From Streptomyces zaomyceticus (GTDB lineage Bacteria > Actinomycetota > Actinomycetes > Streptomycetales > Streptomycetaceae): a stretch of 64,000 bases of DNA. The stretch lies in assembly GCF_014656215.1 (NCBI RefSeq), contig NZ_BNBZ01000002.1, positions 372,001-436,000 of the forward strand. Direction: 5' to 3'. The translations under genes and the position numbers were made by a program. Shown here piece after piece: positions 45,229 through 54,600 of this stretch. The stretch's first letter is position 1. Every line of letters begins with the position of its first letter. The notes below the pieces were generated by a model. The model was not told the origin of the DNA, made no database searches, and saw nothing but the letters and a program-made list of their open reading frames with translations.

Positions 45229-46893
45229 ATGAACCGATTCGACTCGGCCGGTGAAGCAACCGTCCACCGCACCCCCGTACTCATCGTCGGCGGCTCTCTG
45301 GTGGGCCTGTCCACCTCGCTGTTCCTGGGGCGTCACGGAGTGCCGCACACCCTGGTCGAGCGTCATACGGGCACCTCGATCCACCCGCGGGGCCGCGGCA
45401 ACAACGTGCGCACGATGGAGCTGTTCCGCAGTGCCGGAGTCTCGCGGCCCATCGAGGAGGCCGCGTCGGTCCTGGCGCGCAACAACGGCATCCTGCAGAC
45501 GCCGAGCCTGGTGGGCGACGCCGGCGAGTGGCTCTTCAAGGAGATCGACCCCGGCGGCGGGGTCGCCCGCTTCAGCCCCGCCGGGTGGTGCCTGTGCAGC
45601 CAGAACGATCTCGAACCGGTGCTGCTCACGCGCGCCACGGAGCTGGGCGGAGACCTGCGGTTCGGCACCGAGCTGATGTCCTTCGAACAGGACGCCGAAG
45701 GGGTGACCGCGCAGGTCAAGAGTCGTGCCACCGGTGAGCACACCACCATCCGCGCGGACTATCTCGTCGCGGCGGACGGCCCGCGCAGCCCGGTTCGCGA
45801 GCAGCTCGGCATCGGGCAGAACGGTCCGGGCGACCTCTTCCACAACGTGAGCATCACCTTCGTCTCCCGCGGCCTCGTGGACGTCGTCGGCGACCGGCAC
45901 TTCATCGTCTGCTACCTGACGAACCCGGAGGCCGACGGAGCCCTGCTGCCGGTCGACAACCGGGAGCGCTGGGTGTTCCACGCCCCCTGGCACCCCGAAC
46001 ACGGCGAGACACTGGAGGAGTTCACCGACGAGCGCTGCGCGGAACACATCAGGCGGGCCGTGGGAGTGCCGGACCTCGATGTGGAGATCACGGGCCGTGC
46101 TCCCTGGCACGCCGCCGAGAGGATCGCCGAACGGTACGCGGACGGCCGGGTGTTCCTCGTCGGCGACGCCGCACACGAGATGCCGCCCACCGGGGCCTTC
46201 GGCTCCAACACCGGTATCCAGGACGCGCACAACCTGGCCTGGAAGCTCGCCGCCGTACTCGGCGACTGGGCGGGTCCCCGCCTGCTCGCGTCCTACGACG
46301 CGGAGCGCCGGCCGGTCGCGGAGACGACGAGCGCCCGGGCCTCGGCACGGTCGGTCGAACACAGCCACCCCGGGTACACCCCAGGCCCCGGAGCCGGCGG
46401 CGGCCCCAAGGGGAAGAAGGGCGGCATCCTCAACGAGGTGCTCGGCTACCGCTATCCGCAGGGCGCGGTCCTGGGCACCGACCGGACGGAGCCGGTCGTG
46501 TCCGACGGACTCCGGTTGACGGGCGACCCCGGCAGCCGGGCGCCCCACATGTGGCTGAACCGCGCCGGTACCCGGATGTCCTCCCTCGACCTGTACGAGC
46601 GGTCCCTGGTGCTCCTGAGCTCAGAGGACGGCGCCGGCGGCTGGCACACCGCGGCGACACGCGTCGGGCAGGAGACGGCGGTGCCCCTCGACTCGTACCG
46701 GATCGGCGACGGTCCCGACGCGGAGCTCGCCCCCGAGAACGGCACGGACTGGGCGGAGGCGCACGGCGTCACCACGGACGGCGCGGTGCTGGTCCGCCCC
46801 GACGGGTTCGTCGCGTGGCGGTCCGAAGGGGCGTCGGCGGATCCCGGAGCGGCGCTGCGGCAAGCCCTCACGGCGATCCTGGGCCGGGACTGA
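45229..46893 (+). CDS. whiE-ORFVIII: Spore pigment FAD-dependent hydroxylase (WhiE ORFVIII type)
   Basis: The 554-aa PHBH-type flavin monooxygenase has TPVLIVGGSLVGLSTSLFLGRHG for FAD binding, the YLVAADGPRSPVREQLGI motif and VFLVGDAAHEMPPTGAFGSNTGIQDAHNLAWKL near residues 305-335. A C-terminal thioredoxin-like domain (WAEAHGVTTDGAVLVRPDGFVAWR) follows. It hydroxylates the aromatic polyketide late in pigment formation using NAD(P)H and O2. It is divergent from the operon exactly as in S. coelicolor. GGAGA precedes the ATG. Confidence 0.94.
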   Translation: MNRFDSAGEATVHRTPVLIVGGSLVGLSTSLFLGRHGVPHTLVERHTGTSIHPRGRGNNVRTMELFRSAGVSRPIEEAASVLARNNGILQTPSLVGDAGEWLFKEIDPGGGVARFSPAGWCLCSQNDLEPVLLTRATELGGDLRFGTELMSFEQDAEGVTAQVKSRATGEHTTIRADYLVAADGPRSPVREQLGIGQNGPGDLFHNVSITFVSRGLVDVVGDRHFIVCYLTNPEADGALLPVDNRERWVFHAPWHPEHGETLEEFTDERCAEHIRRAVGVPDLDVEITGRAPWHAAERIAERYADGRVFLVGDAAHEMPPTGAFGSNTGIQDAHNLAWKLAAVLGDWAGPRLLASYDAERRPVAETTSARASARSVEHSHPGYTPGPGAGGGPKGKKGGILNEVLGYRYPQGAVLGTDRTEPVVSDGLRLTGDPGSRAPHMWLNRAGTRMSSLDLYERSLVLLSSEDGAGGWHTAATRVGQETAVPLDSYRIGDGPDAELAPENGTDWAEAHGVTTDGAVLVRPDGFVAWRSEGASADPGAALRQALTAILGRD

Positions 46894-47232
46894 CCGCCTC
46901 CTCGTAACGGCACCGCGGGGATGTCCCAGGGCGCTCCTTTCGTCGGTGGTGAGCCACTCCGACGACCGCTCCCCGGGGCACCCCGCTCGGCGGCCGAGGC
47001 CCACTCACCCGTTCGCGTGCCGGGCCCCGTTCGTTCCCGAGGACCGCACCCACCGCTGTGACCTGCGGCGGTGATCACCGACGAGGACGATCAAGACCCC
47101 AACCGGGGGACATCGCCCGCGATCTTCCCGTTGCGGTGATCACCCGCCGGGGATCTCCTCGTGCATGGAGCACAGCACAGGAGCCGCGCCGCCCAGCCGG
47201 CCAGGAAAGCTCCACCGAAGGAGAGAAGAAGC
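46894..47232. promoter_or_regulatory. Intergenic region with two GGTGATCACC palindromes
   Basis: This 339-bp gap has no credible gene. It holds the promoter of the secreted protein/sortase pair. GGTGATCACC occurs twice, at 47070-47079 (extended to CGGTGATCACCG) and at 47135-47144, 65 bp apart centre to centre. Both are perfect palindromes and probable operators. Confidence 0.55.
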
Positions 47233-47745
47233 ATGCGTCTCGCACGTACGGGCCCCCAGCTCGCCCTGGTCCTCGGCGCCCTCGTCCTGTCCGCACCCGC
47301 CGCCGCCGCGGCGCCCGGCGGTGAGGTCCGGGTGAATCCGGGGAAGGCCGCCCCCGGCACCACCGTGACCGTCAGCACCACCGCCTGCGGCGCGGAGACC
47401 TACGGCAAGGGCGAGTCGGAGGCGGGCGGGAAGTTCCACCTCCTGCCCGGCGACCGGAAGGGCGTCCTGGTGGGTTCCTTCACGCTCCCGCTGGACGCCG
47501 TGTCCGGCACGGACACCGTGACCCTCAAGTGCCCGCCCCGCATCAAGCAGACCGTCACCTACCAGATCTCCGGCCGACCGGTCGGCGCCGTGGAAGCGGG
47601 CTTCGGCTGGGCCGCGGGCGCGGGCGCGGACGGCGACGAAGGCTCCGGCCCGTACGCCCTCGGCGCCCTGCTCCTCGGCGGCGCCGCCGCGGGCGTCCTG
47701 ATCAGGACGCGCCGCCGGGCCACCGCCGCGCGGAACTCCGCCTGA
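47233..47745 (+). CDS. Secreted, C-terminally membrane-anchored protein
   Basis: The 170-aa protein has a signal peptide (MRLARTGPQLALVLGALVLSAPAAAAA), an Ig-like beta domain (EVRVNPGKAAPGTTVTVSTTACG...VTLKCPP, two Cys), and a Gly/Asp linker. It ends in a TM segment YALGALLLGGAAAGVLI with the basic tail RTRRRATAARNSA. That C-terminus is like a sortase substrate but has no LPXTG or LAXTG motif. A class F-like sortase gene follows 85 nt downstream, so the two probably work together or the protein is simply TM-anchored. ATG 47233 follows GAAGGAG. Confidence 0.83.
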   Translation: MRLARTGPQLALVLGALVLSAPAAAAAPGGEVRVNPGKAAPGTTVTVSTTACGAETYGKGESEAGGKFHLLPGDRKGVLVGSFTLPLDAVSGTDTVTLKCPPRIKQTVTYQISGRPVGAVEAGFGWAAGAGADGDEGSGPYALGALLLGGAAAGVLIRTRRRATAARNSA

Positions 47746-47771
47746 GGCCGGACGCTCCACACCCCACGGCC

Positions 47772-47805
47772 GGGGCCCCGGCTCCGCGAGGAGACCCGGG
47801 GCCCC
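47772..47805 (+). terminator. Stem-loop between secreted protein and sortase genes
   Basis: GGGGCCCCGG (47772-47781) pairs with CCGGGGCCCC (47796-47805) around a 14-nt loop. It may be an attenuator or partial terminator within the two-gene unit. Confidence 0.4.
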
Positions 47806-47830
47806 GCCGCCCACCGGAAGCACGATCCAC

Positions 47831-48505
47831 ATGAAGAACGGCTCCCGGCCGAAGCCCGGCGCGGCACCGCCCCGCAGCGTCCCCTCGATCAGGACACTGG
47901 CCTGGACGGCGCTCGCCGGCATCGTCCTGCTCGTCCACGTACCGGACGGCGACGGCACGCGGCCGCCGACGACGACGGCGCAGACCTCGGCGCTGCACGC
48001 GCGGCCGGCCGCCGGAGCCGACCGGGCCCGCTCCGGAACCCGGCCGCTGCCCGCGTCCGACGCCACGCGGATCAGGATTCCGTCCATCGGGGTCGACGTC
48101 GCCCTCGTACCCCTGGAACTGGACGGTGCCGGAGCGCTGCTCCCCCCGCCCGCGTCGGCCCCCACCACGGCCGGCTGGTACGCGGACGGCACCGCCCCCG
48201 GCGCTCGGGGCACGGCCGTCGTGGCGGGACACCTGGACACCCGGCTCGGCCCCGCCGTCTTCCACCGGCTCGACACCCTCTCCCCGGGTGCCGGGGTCGA
48301 GATCGACCGCGAGGACGGCCGTACGGCCCTCTTCACCGTCGACGCCGTGGAGTCCCATCCCAAGGACCGGTTCCCCGACGACAAGGTCTACGGCGCTTCG
48401 GACCGCCCCGAGCTTCGGCTGATCACCTGTGGCGGCGACTGGTCGAAGGACACCGGCTACCGGGCCAACACGGTGGTCTACGCGACCCTGACGGGGGCCA
48501 GATAG
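47831..48505 (+). CDS. Class F-like sortase
   Basis: The 224-aa protein has an N-terminal TM anchor (TLAWTALAGIVLLVHV) and a Thr/Ala/Pro-rich linker. Its sortase domain carries the catalytic triad: H134 in VVAGHLDT, C200 in LRLITCGGDW and R211 in GYRANTVVY. Class F sortases are common in actinobacteria and often lack an adjacent LPXTG substrate. It would join a cell-surface protein to a nucleophile in the envelope. The preceding gene product is the obvious candidate partner. Confidence 0.9.
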   Translation: MKNGSRPKPGAAPPRSVPSIRTLAWTALAGIVLLVHVPDGDGTRPPTTTAQTSALHARPAAGADRARSGTRPLPASDATRIRIPSIGVDVALVPLELDGAGALLPPPASAPTTAGWYADGTAPGARGTAVVAGHLDTRLGPAVFHRLDTLSPGAGVEIDREDGRTALFTVDAVESHPKDRFPDDKVYGASDRPELRLITCGGDWSKDTGYRANTVVYATLTGAR

Positions 48506-48551
48506 CGCCGGACACGAGGTCCGACGCCCGGTGCCCGTTCTCCCGTACATC

Positions 48552-49745
48552 TCACCGGTCGTGCGGACGCTGCTGGACCTCCGTGTCCGGCTCCTGGGGG
48601 TTCGGACCCCGGAAGCGGGCGAATGTCTTCGTGAGGGACTTCCACGGCGAGGGGTCCTCCTTGGCCGTCGCCGGCGAAGCCGCCCGGGGGGCGCCGTCAC
48701 CGCCGTTCGCCTCGGCCAGCGCGTCGAGCGCCGACTCGGCGGCCTCCCGGTACAGGTCGCACGACGCCGTCATGGCTTCGAGGGCCCGGGCGTACCGGGT
48801 GACCATGGCCCGTGCGTGGTCCAGTTCCTCGGCGGGGGTGAGCAGGTGCCATCCCTGGCGCAGCCGTGTCAGCACCTGTTCGGCCTCGGCCGGCAGGGGC
48901 CGGGGCCGTGCCGCGAACTCCTTGATCTTGTCCAGGAGCGCGGTGGGTTCCGTGCCGTCCAGGAAGACGTCGCGGACGGTGAAGTGCTCCGCGTCGTAGT
49001 CGAGGGCCCCCGGTGTCGTGGGCAGGACGACGGCGCCGCCGCGCGGTATCCCCACCCCCAGCTCACGCTTCATCACGAAGTCGGCGATCAGCGCCTGCTC
49101 CGGCGTGGCCCGGTGTTCGACCACCCGGTGCCGCAGGCCCGGTGGCAGGAACGCCGTGACCGGCCGGCGCCCCAGGGCGTCCGGAGTCATCGCCTCGTGC
49201 ACCACGACATGGATGAACCAGCTCTGCCGGGTGCAGTCCCGCAGCAGGCGGCGCAACTCGTCGTCGTCCTTCGGCAGGTGGTTCGCCGCTCGCAGGCGCA
49301 CGCCCGGCACCGTCTCGTGGTCCCAGGCGACCTGGTCGCTGTCGGGCCAGAACACGGTGGCCGGTGAGGGCCAGCCCGCTTCCCACGCGGACTCGGCCTC
49401 GGCGGCGAGGACCCAGGTGACCCCCTCGCTCTTCCCGCGACGGGACTCGGGCTCGTACGTGGTCAGTTGCGCGCGCACCGTGACGCCGTCCGCGACGATC
49501 CAGCGGGCCTCGAAGACGCGGCGGGCGGACGGGCCGGGGTCGGCGGACTCGTCCCGGGGGTACAGGTCGGTGGAACGCGCCGCCTCGACGGGGTCGAGTT
49601 CGAGGAAGTCCTCGATCACCCGGGCCGCCTTGAGGGCGAGCAGGTTGCGCCGGACGTCCCGCTCGGGTTCGGGCCCGAGGTGACGCCCACGCCCGAGCCA
49701 GGCGGTGTCGGGGACGGTGGTCGATGAGGTGCTGTTCTTGGCCAT
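48552..49745 (-). CDS. Conserved-looking hypothetical protein
   Basis: The 397-aa cytosolic protein has no signal peptide or TM segment. Readable segments are RNLLALKAARVIEDFLELDPVEAARSTDLYPRD, FWPDSDQVAWDHETVPGVRLRAANHLPKDDDELRRLLRDC and a helical C-terminal part (HARAMVTRYARALEAMTASCDLYREAAESALDALAEAN). I do not recognise the family. ATG 49745 (MAKNSTSSTTVP) was chosen because the residues upstream look random and codon-atypical. It converges on the sortase gene and is divergent from the propeller protein gene, sharing a control region with it. Confidence 0.7.
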   Translation of the reverse strand: MAKNSTSSTTVPDTAWLGRGRHLGPEPERDVRRNLLALKAARVIEDFLELDPVEAARSTDLYPRDESADPGPSARRVFEARWIVADGVTVRAQLTTYEPESRRGKSEGVTWVLAAEAESAWEAGWPSPATVFWPDSDQVAWDHETVPGVRLRAANHLPKDDDELRRLLRDCTRQSWFIHVVVHEAMTPDALGRRPVTAFLPPGLRHRVVEHRATPEQALIADFVMKRELGVGIPRGGAVVLPTTPGALDYDAEHFTVRDVFLDGTEPTALLDKIKEFAARPRPLPAEAEQVLTRLRQGWHLLTPAEELDHARAMVTRYARALEAMTASCDLYREAAESALDALAEANGGDGAPRAASPATAKEDPSPWKSLTKTFARFRGPNPQEPDTEVQQRPHDR

Positions 49746-50105
49746 GGAACCGTTCAGTAGGCGATCGGGGCCCGACCAGTATGGGCCCAGACCCGGGCGG
49801 GGAAACCGGCACCCCGTCGATGCCGTCGTGGATCGAACGCCGGGTCGACGGGCGGCCGGGCGATCCACGGGCAGCATCTGTCCGGTGCGGCGCGGGCAAG
49901 GTCACGGGGTCGGTATCGCGCCTCGGTCCGAGCCCGTTCGTCGCTTTCCCCTCGCAGCCGCTCTCACTCCTTTCAACAGGACTTCATCGGAACAGCAGCA
50001 CGCTGCGGCAGGGTTCGGCAGGCCTGTGGTCCGGTCTCGCACAGCCAGGTCGCGGTGCCCGTACTGAGGGAGCCCGCCCGCCCGCATCGTGTGAGGGGAA
50101 TCCGT
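49746..50105. promoter_or_regulatory. Divergent control region with SARP-like element 1
   Basis: This 360-bp gap holds no credible gene. At 49972-49989 it has TTCAACA-GGAC-TTCATCG, two heptamers 11 bp apart, followed by GAAC and a stretch to about 50029 that resembles the sequence at 54880-54937. The layout matches SARP or PHO-box style direct-repeat operators. Confidence 0.6.
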
Positions 50106-51656
50106 ATGTCGCAGTCGCAAGAGCCCTGGTACAAGCACGGCCCGCCGCCGTGGCCCGTACCCGACAATCCGTACGCGCCCGAGGGCTACGGTCCGCCACC
50201 GCCCCGCCCGCGCCGCCGACGGTGGCCGGTGGCCGTCGTGGCTCTCTGCCTGTCGCTGCTCGTCGGCGCCGGCGTGTACGTCGTCGGCGAGCGCACGGGA
50301 CCGGACCGTGCGGGATCGAACAGCACCGCGCCGGACGGGGCCGGTTCGGGGGACGGCGGCCTGCCCACCACGGCACCGCCGAAGGCGAGCGCGCGCCCCA
50401 CCCCGTCGCCCACCCGCATCCCCACCACCGCGGACATCGCGCGGCGGCGCACGGCCGGCGAGGCGCGTGCGTGGATCGTCGACGACCGCACCGATCTGCC
50501 CCGCCGGCAGATCCCGACCGAGGACCTCTGGATCGTCGGTGACACCGTCGTCCAGGCCGTGTACAAGCGGGTCGTCGCCCACCGGCTCGGCGACGGGGCC
50601 CAGCTGTGGAGCCTCGACCTCCCGACCCCCGTCTGCGAGACCCCGGTCAACCCGACCCCCGACGGAAAGGTCGTCATCGTCCTCAAGAAGGCCGAGGCCT
50701 GGACAGGCACCCGCTGCAACCAGCTCCAGATGATCGACCTGCGCACCGGCAGGGCGGGCTGGCGCAGAGAGCTGACGGAGACGGGCGCGGGGGACGGCAC
50801 GATCATGGTGGACAGCGCCATCAGCGGTGGCACCGTCGCGATCGTCCAGAGCATGAAGGCCGCCGCGTACAAGGTCGCCGACGGGAAGAAGCTGTACGAC
50901 ATCCCCATGGAGGATCCCGGGAAGTGCTACCCCGGCAGAGTCGCCGGCGGCACCCGGCTGCTGGTCCTCGCCGACTGCGCGATCAACTCACTGGAGAAGG
51001 CGTACGACCAGATCAGGGAGATCGACCCGGTCTCGGGCAAGGTCCGCTGGCGCCACCGGACGGAGCCGGGCCGCAGGATCGGCCAGGTGCTCTCCGTCGC
51101 ACCGGCCGTGATCACCACCACGCATCGGGAGACCCACGCCGCGGACTGGCGGGTGGTCGCCCTCGGGCCCGACGGCAGGGTGCGCAGGACCATCGACCCC
51201 CGGGGGAAGGGGTTCAAGCACTGCGGAGACTCCGTGGACACCAGCGCCAACGCCCAGTCGTGCCGGGAGGCCCTCGTCGGCGGGGGCCTCGTGCTCCTGG
51301 GCGGGACCGACCGCGTCGGTGCCTACGACCTCGGCACCGGGAAGCTGGTCTGGGGCGTGAAGGACGAGGGGACCTCGTACGGCTACTACCCCCTGCGCGT
51401 CGGACCGGGCAAGTGGGGGACCGTCTACCAGCTGGGCTCGGGCGGCAGGCCGGGACGGGTCTTCCGGGTCGGTCCCGGCTCCGCGGACACGATCAAGGAC
51501 GTGCTGCGGCTGCCCGAGTCCACCGCGCGGCTCGAATTCGGGATGGGGGTCGTCGGCGAGAACGCCTACGTGGGGGAACGGCTCGTGCTCGCACCCGCCG
51601 GCCTGAACGGCGACGACACCCAGCACGAACCCCGCATGCTCTCCTTCGCTCCCTGA
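50106..51656 (+). CDS. Membrane-anchored PQQ/WD-like beta-propeller protein
   Basis: The 516-aa protein has a Pro/Tyr-rich cytosolic N-terminus (residues 1-38), one TM segment (WPVAVVALCLSLLVGAGVYVV) and an extracellular Ser/Thr/Pro linker. Repeats of PQQ-propeller type follow: DTVVQAVYKRVVAHRLGDGAQLWSLDL, IDLRTGRAGWRREL, IDPVSGKVRWRHRT, YDLGTGKLVWGVKDEG. Such proteins are common in Streptomyces and are thought to be surface scaffolds or sensors; no enzymatic role is visible. ATG 50106 has GGGGA upstream. The upstream element links it to the SARP regulon (inference). Confidence 0.82.
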   Translation: MSQSQEPWYKHGPPPWPVPDNPYAPEGYGPPPPRPRRRRWPVAVVALCLSLLVGAGVYVVGERTGPDRAGSNSTAPDGAGSGDGGLPTTAPPKASARPTPSPTRIPTTADIARRRTAGEARAWIVDDRTDLPRRQIPTEDLWIVGDTVVQAVYKRVVAHRLGDGAQLWSLDLPTPVCETPVNPTPDGKVVIVLKKAEAWTGTRCNQLQMIDLRTGRAGWRRELTETGAGDGTIMVDSAISGGTVAIVQSMKAAAYKVADGKKLYDIPMEDPGKCYPGRVAGGTRLLVLADCAINSLEKAYDQIREIDPVSGKVRWRHRTEPGRRIGQVLSVAPAVITTTHRETHAADWRVVALGPDGRVRRTIDPRGKGFKHCGDSVDTSANAQSCREALVGGGLVLLGGTDRVGAYDLGTGKLVWGVKDEGTSYGYYPLRVGPGKWGTVYQLGSGGRPGRVFRVGPGSADTIKDVLRLPESTARLEFGMGVVGENAYVGERLVLAPAGLNGDDTQHEPRMLSFAP

Positions 51657-51682
51657 CAGCGACGCGTCCTCGGCCCGGGCGG

Positions 51683-54600
51683 TCAGGCGCCCGGCCGACC
51701 GGGTCGCCGGGCGGCGCCCGCGGCCTCCAGTCCGTCACACGCCATCGTGTACTCGCGTGCGTGGTCGCGGGCCCCGGGCAGGGACAGAGCGGCCCGGAAC
51801 TCCCGCTGCGCGTCGGTGTGCCGGCCCGCGGCCGCGTAGGCGCCGCCGAGCCGGATGCGGACCCCCATCTCCAGCCAGGTGCTCGTCTGCGGGGTGAGCG
51901 TCGACAGCGCCTCCTGGTGGAGATCGACGGCCGAGCGCAGGTTGCCCCGGGTGTGCTCCGCGGCGGCCAGCCGCGACAGGGTCGCCGCGCGCAGCGGCAG
52001 GTTCTCGACCTCGTCGGCCAGTCCGACGGCCTCCCTCAGCCGACTCGTCGCCACCTCGTTCCGGCCGAGCGCCAGCTCGATCTCGGCCACGAAGCACAAG
52101 GTGCTGCTGATCGTCCTGGGCCGGCCGTTCTTCTCGGCGAGGGTCAGGGCGCTGTGGTAGTGCCGGAGTGCCAGTTCGTGCCGCCCCTGCTGGTGCAGGA
52201 GGGCGCCGATGTTGCAATGGGACACCCCGGCCAGCCAGTCGTCCGCGAGGCCGTCCGCCAGCCTCAGCGCCTTGTCCAGTGCGGACAGCGCCTCCTCGGT
52301 CTTCCCCAGCTGCCCCTGCACGATGCCCGTCCCCGCGATGGCGCGGGCCTCTTCTCGGGGCTCGCCCCCCGCTCGGCCGAGCCGCAGGGCCGCGGCGAAC
52401 CACGAGCCCGCCTGCCGGAACCGTCCCTGGTAGACGTCGAGGAGGCCCATGCAGTTGCGCAGCGCCGCGGGCAACCGCCGATCGGTGGCCGCGTCCGCGC
52501 ACGCCAGGGCGAGTTCCAGGGCGGCACGGCACTCGTGGTGGTGACCGTGTCCGGCCAGGTGGTCCACGAGGGCCTCCGCCAGCAGACCTGCGTGGTCGGC
52601 GTGGCCGCCGGCCGCCGCGAACGCCACGACATCGACGAGCTCGCCGCCCACCGAACTCAGCCACGCCGAGGCCTCCCGCCACCCGGCGAAGGACGAACCG
52701 GCGGCTGCCGGACCGGTGGTGAGGGAGGGGAAGCTGCCGGGCCCCCAGTCGCTGGCCAGGCGGCCCGCCGCGGTGTAGAGACGCAGCACCGCGTCGCGGT
52801 CCGCGGCCGCTTCCTCGGGGGCCTCGCCGGCCACGCGCCGCGCATGCGCCCTGACGAGGTCGTGCAGCCGATACAGGCCGGGATGCGGCTGCTGCACCAG
52901 GCTGGCGTCGACCAGATCCTCCAGGACGTCCTCGGCCTCGTCGCGGGAGCCGCCCAGCATGGCGGCGAGGGCGAGCCCGTCGAAGCGGGCGGTGGGGTTC
53001 GTCCCCAGCGCGCGGAAACCACGCCGCAGTCCGGGTCCGAGCTGGTCGTACGAGACCCGGAAGGCGGCCTCCACGCTGCGATCCCCGGCCCGCAGCTCCA
53101 CGAGTCCTCGCATGTCGTCGGACATCCGGCCGGCGAGAAAGGCCAGGGTCCAGGACGGGCGGCTCTGCAGCCGGGCACTGGCGATCCGCAGCGCCAGGGG
53201 CAGGCCGCCGCACCGCCGGGCGAGTTCACGCGCCGCCTCGGGCTCGCCGTCGGCCCGGGACTCCCCGACGAGCTCGCGGAGAAGTCCGACGGCAGCGCCC
53301 GTACCCAGCGGCTCCACCGTGAGCCGCAGGTCGGCGTCGAGGCCGGGAAGACGCTGACGGCCCACGACCACGACCCGACTCCCCGGTCCGGCCGGCAGCA
53401 GCGGACGCACCTGCTCGGCACTGCGGGCGTTGTCCACGACCAGCAGCAGCCGCAGGCCACTGGTGGCGGCGCGCCACGCCGTGACGAGGTCCTCCAGGCC
53501 GTCCGCCGACCCACCGTCGTCGACATGGTCCGGCTCGCCCGCGCCGCCCGGGAGGGTGTCGTCCCCGTCGCGGACCGCGCGCAGCATCCGGCGCAGGGCC
53601 CGCTGGGGGGTGACGCCCTCGTGGGCGACGCCGTGTGCGTGCAGATCGACGAACAGACAGCCGTCGGGGTGGGCATCGGCCAGCGCCCAGGCGGCACGTA
53701 CCACCAAGGCGGTCTTCCCGACGCCCGCTGTACCGTCCACCGTCATCACGGACACGGCGTCCGGCGAGACGGGGGCGGTGAGCAGGGCGAGATCCTTCTC
53801 CCGCCCGACCAGGCACGCGATGTCCCCGGGAAGTTCGTTGCGCCGCCGGGAAGCACGAGGCGGGTCGGCGCGATCGGGCGCGCCGGACAGACTGTCACGG
53901 CCGCCCGAGGCCGCTTGCCCGGGGGACGGCTCCGGGGGACCGGCGAGCTCGGGCGCGACCGTCTCCGCCGTACGCGCGCGGACGGTCCGGCCGAGCAGAC
54001 GCGGATCGTCCCTGCCGAGCAGACGCGGATCGTCCCGGCGCAGGACGGCCTGGTGCACATGCCGCAGCTCCTCGCCGGGCTCCACTCCCAGTTCGTCGAC
54101 GAGCCGTCGACGGGTCTCGCCGTAGACGGTGAGCGCCTCGGCCTGGCGGCCGCTGCCGTACAGCGCGCGCATCCGCAGGGCGGCGAGCGGCTCGTCGTAC
54201 GGCTGCGCGAGCGGAGCCGCCTGGAGGGTGTCCAGGGCCTCCGCGTAGTCGCCGAGCAGGACGAGGCACTCCGCCCGGTCCTGGAGCAGCGCACGCCGCT
54301 GCCGGACGAGCCGGCCCCGCTCGCCGACGGCGAGCGGACCCGGCAGACCCGGCAAGGGCTCCCCGCGGAGCAGATCGAGCGCTCTGCCCCCATGAGCGAG
54401 CGCGGCATCGAGCTCGCCGGCGGCCTTCGCCCGCTGCGCGCCCGCGGCCTCCTCGGCGAGCTCGTCGACATCGGTCCGGACCGTGCCGGGCAGCAGGCGG
54501 TAACCACCTCGCTGCCCGAGGATCACCGAGCCGCCCGCGCCGGTGCCCGGCTCGTCGAGAGCCTTGCGCAACGCGTGGACATAGCTGGGCAGGACCTTGT

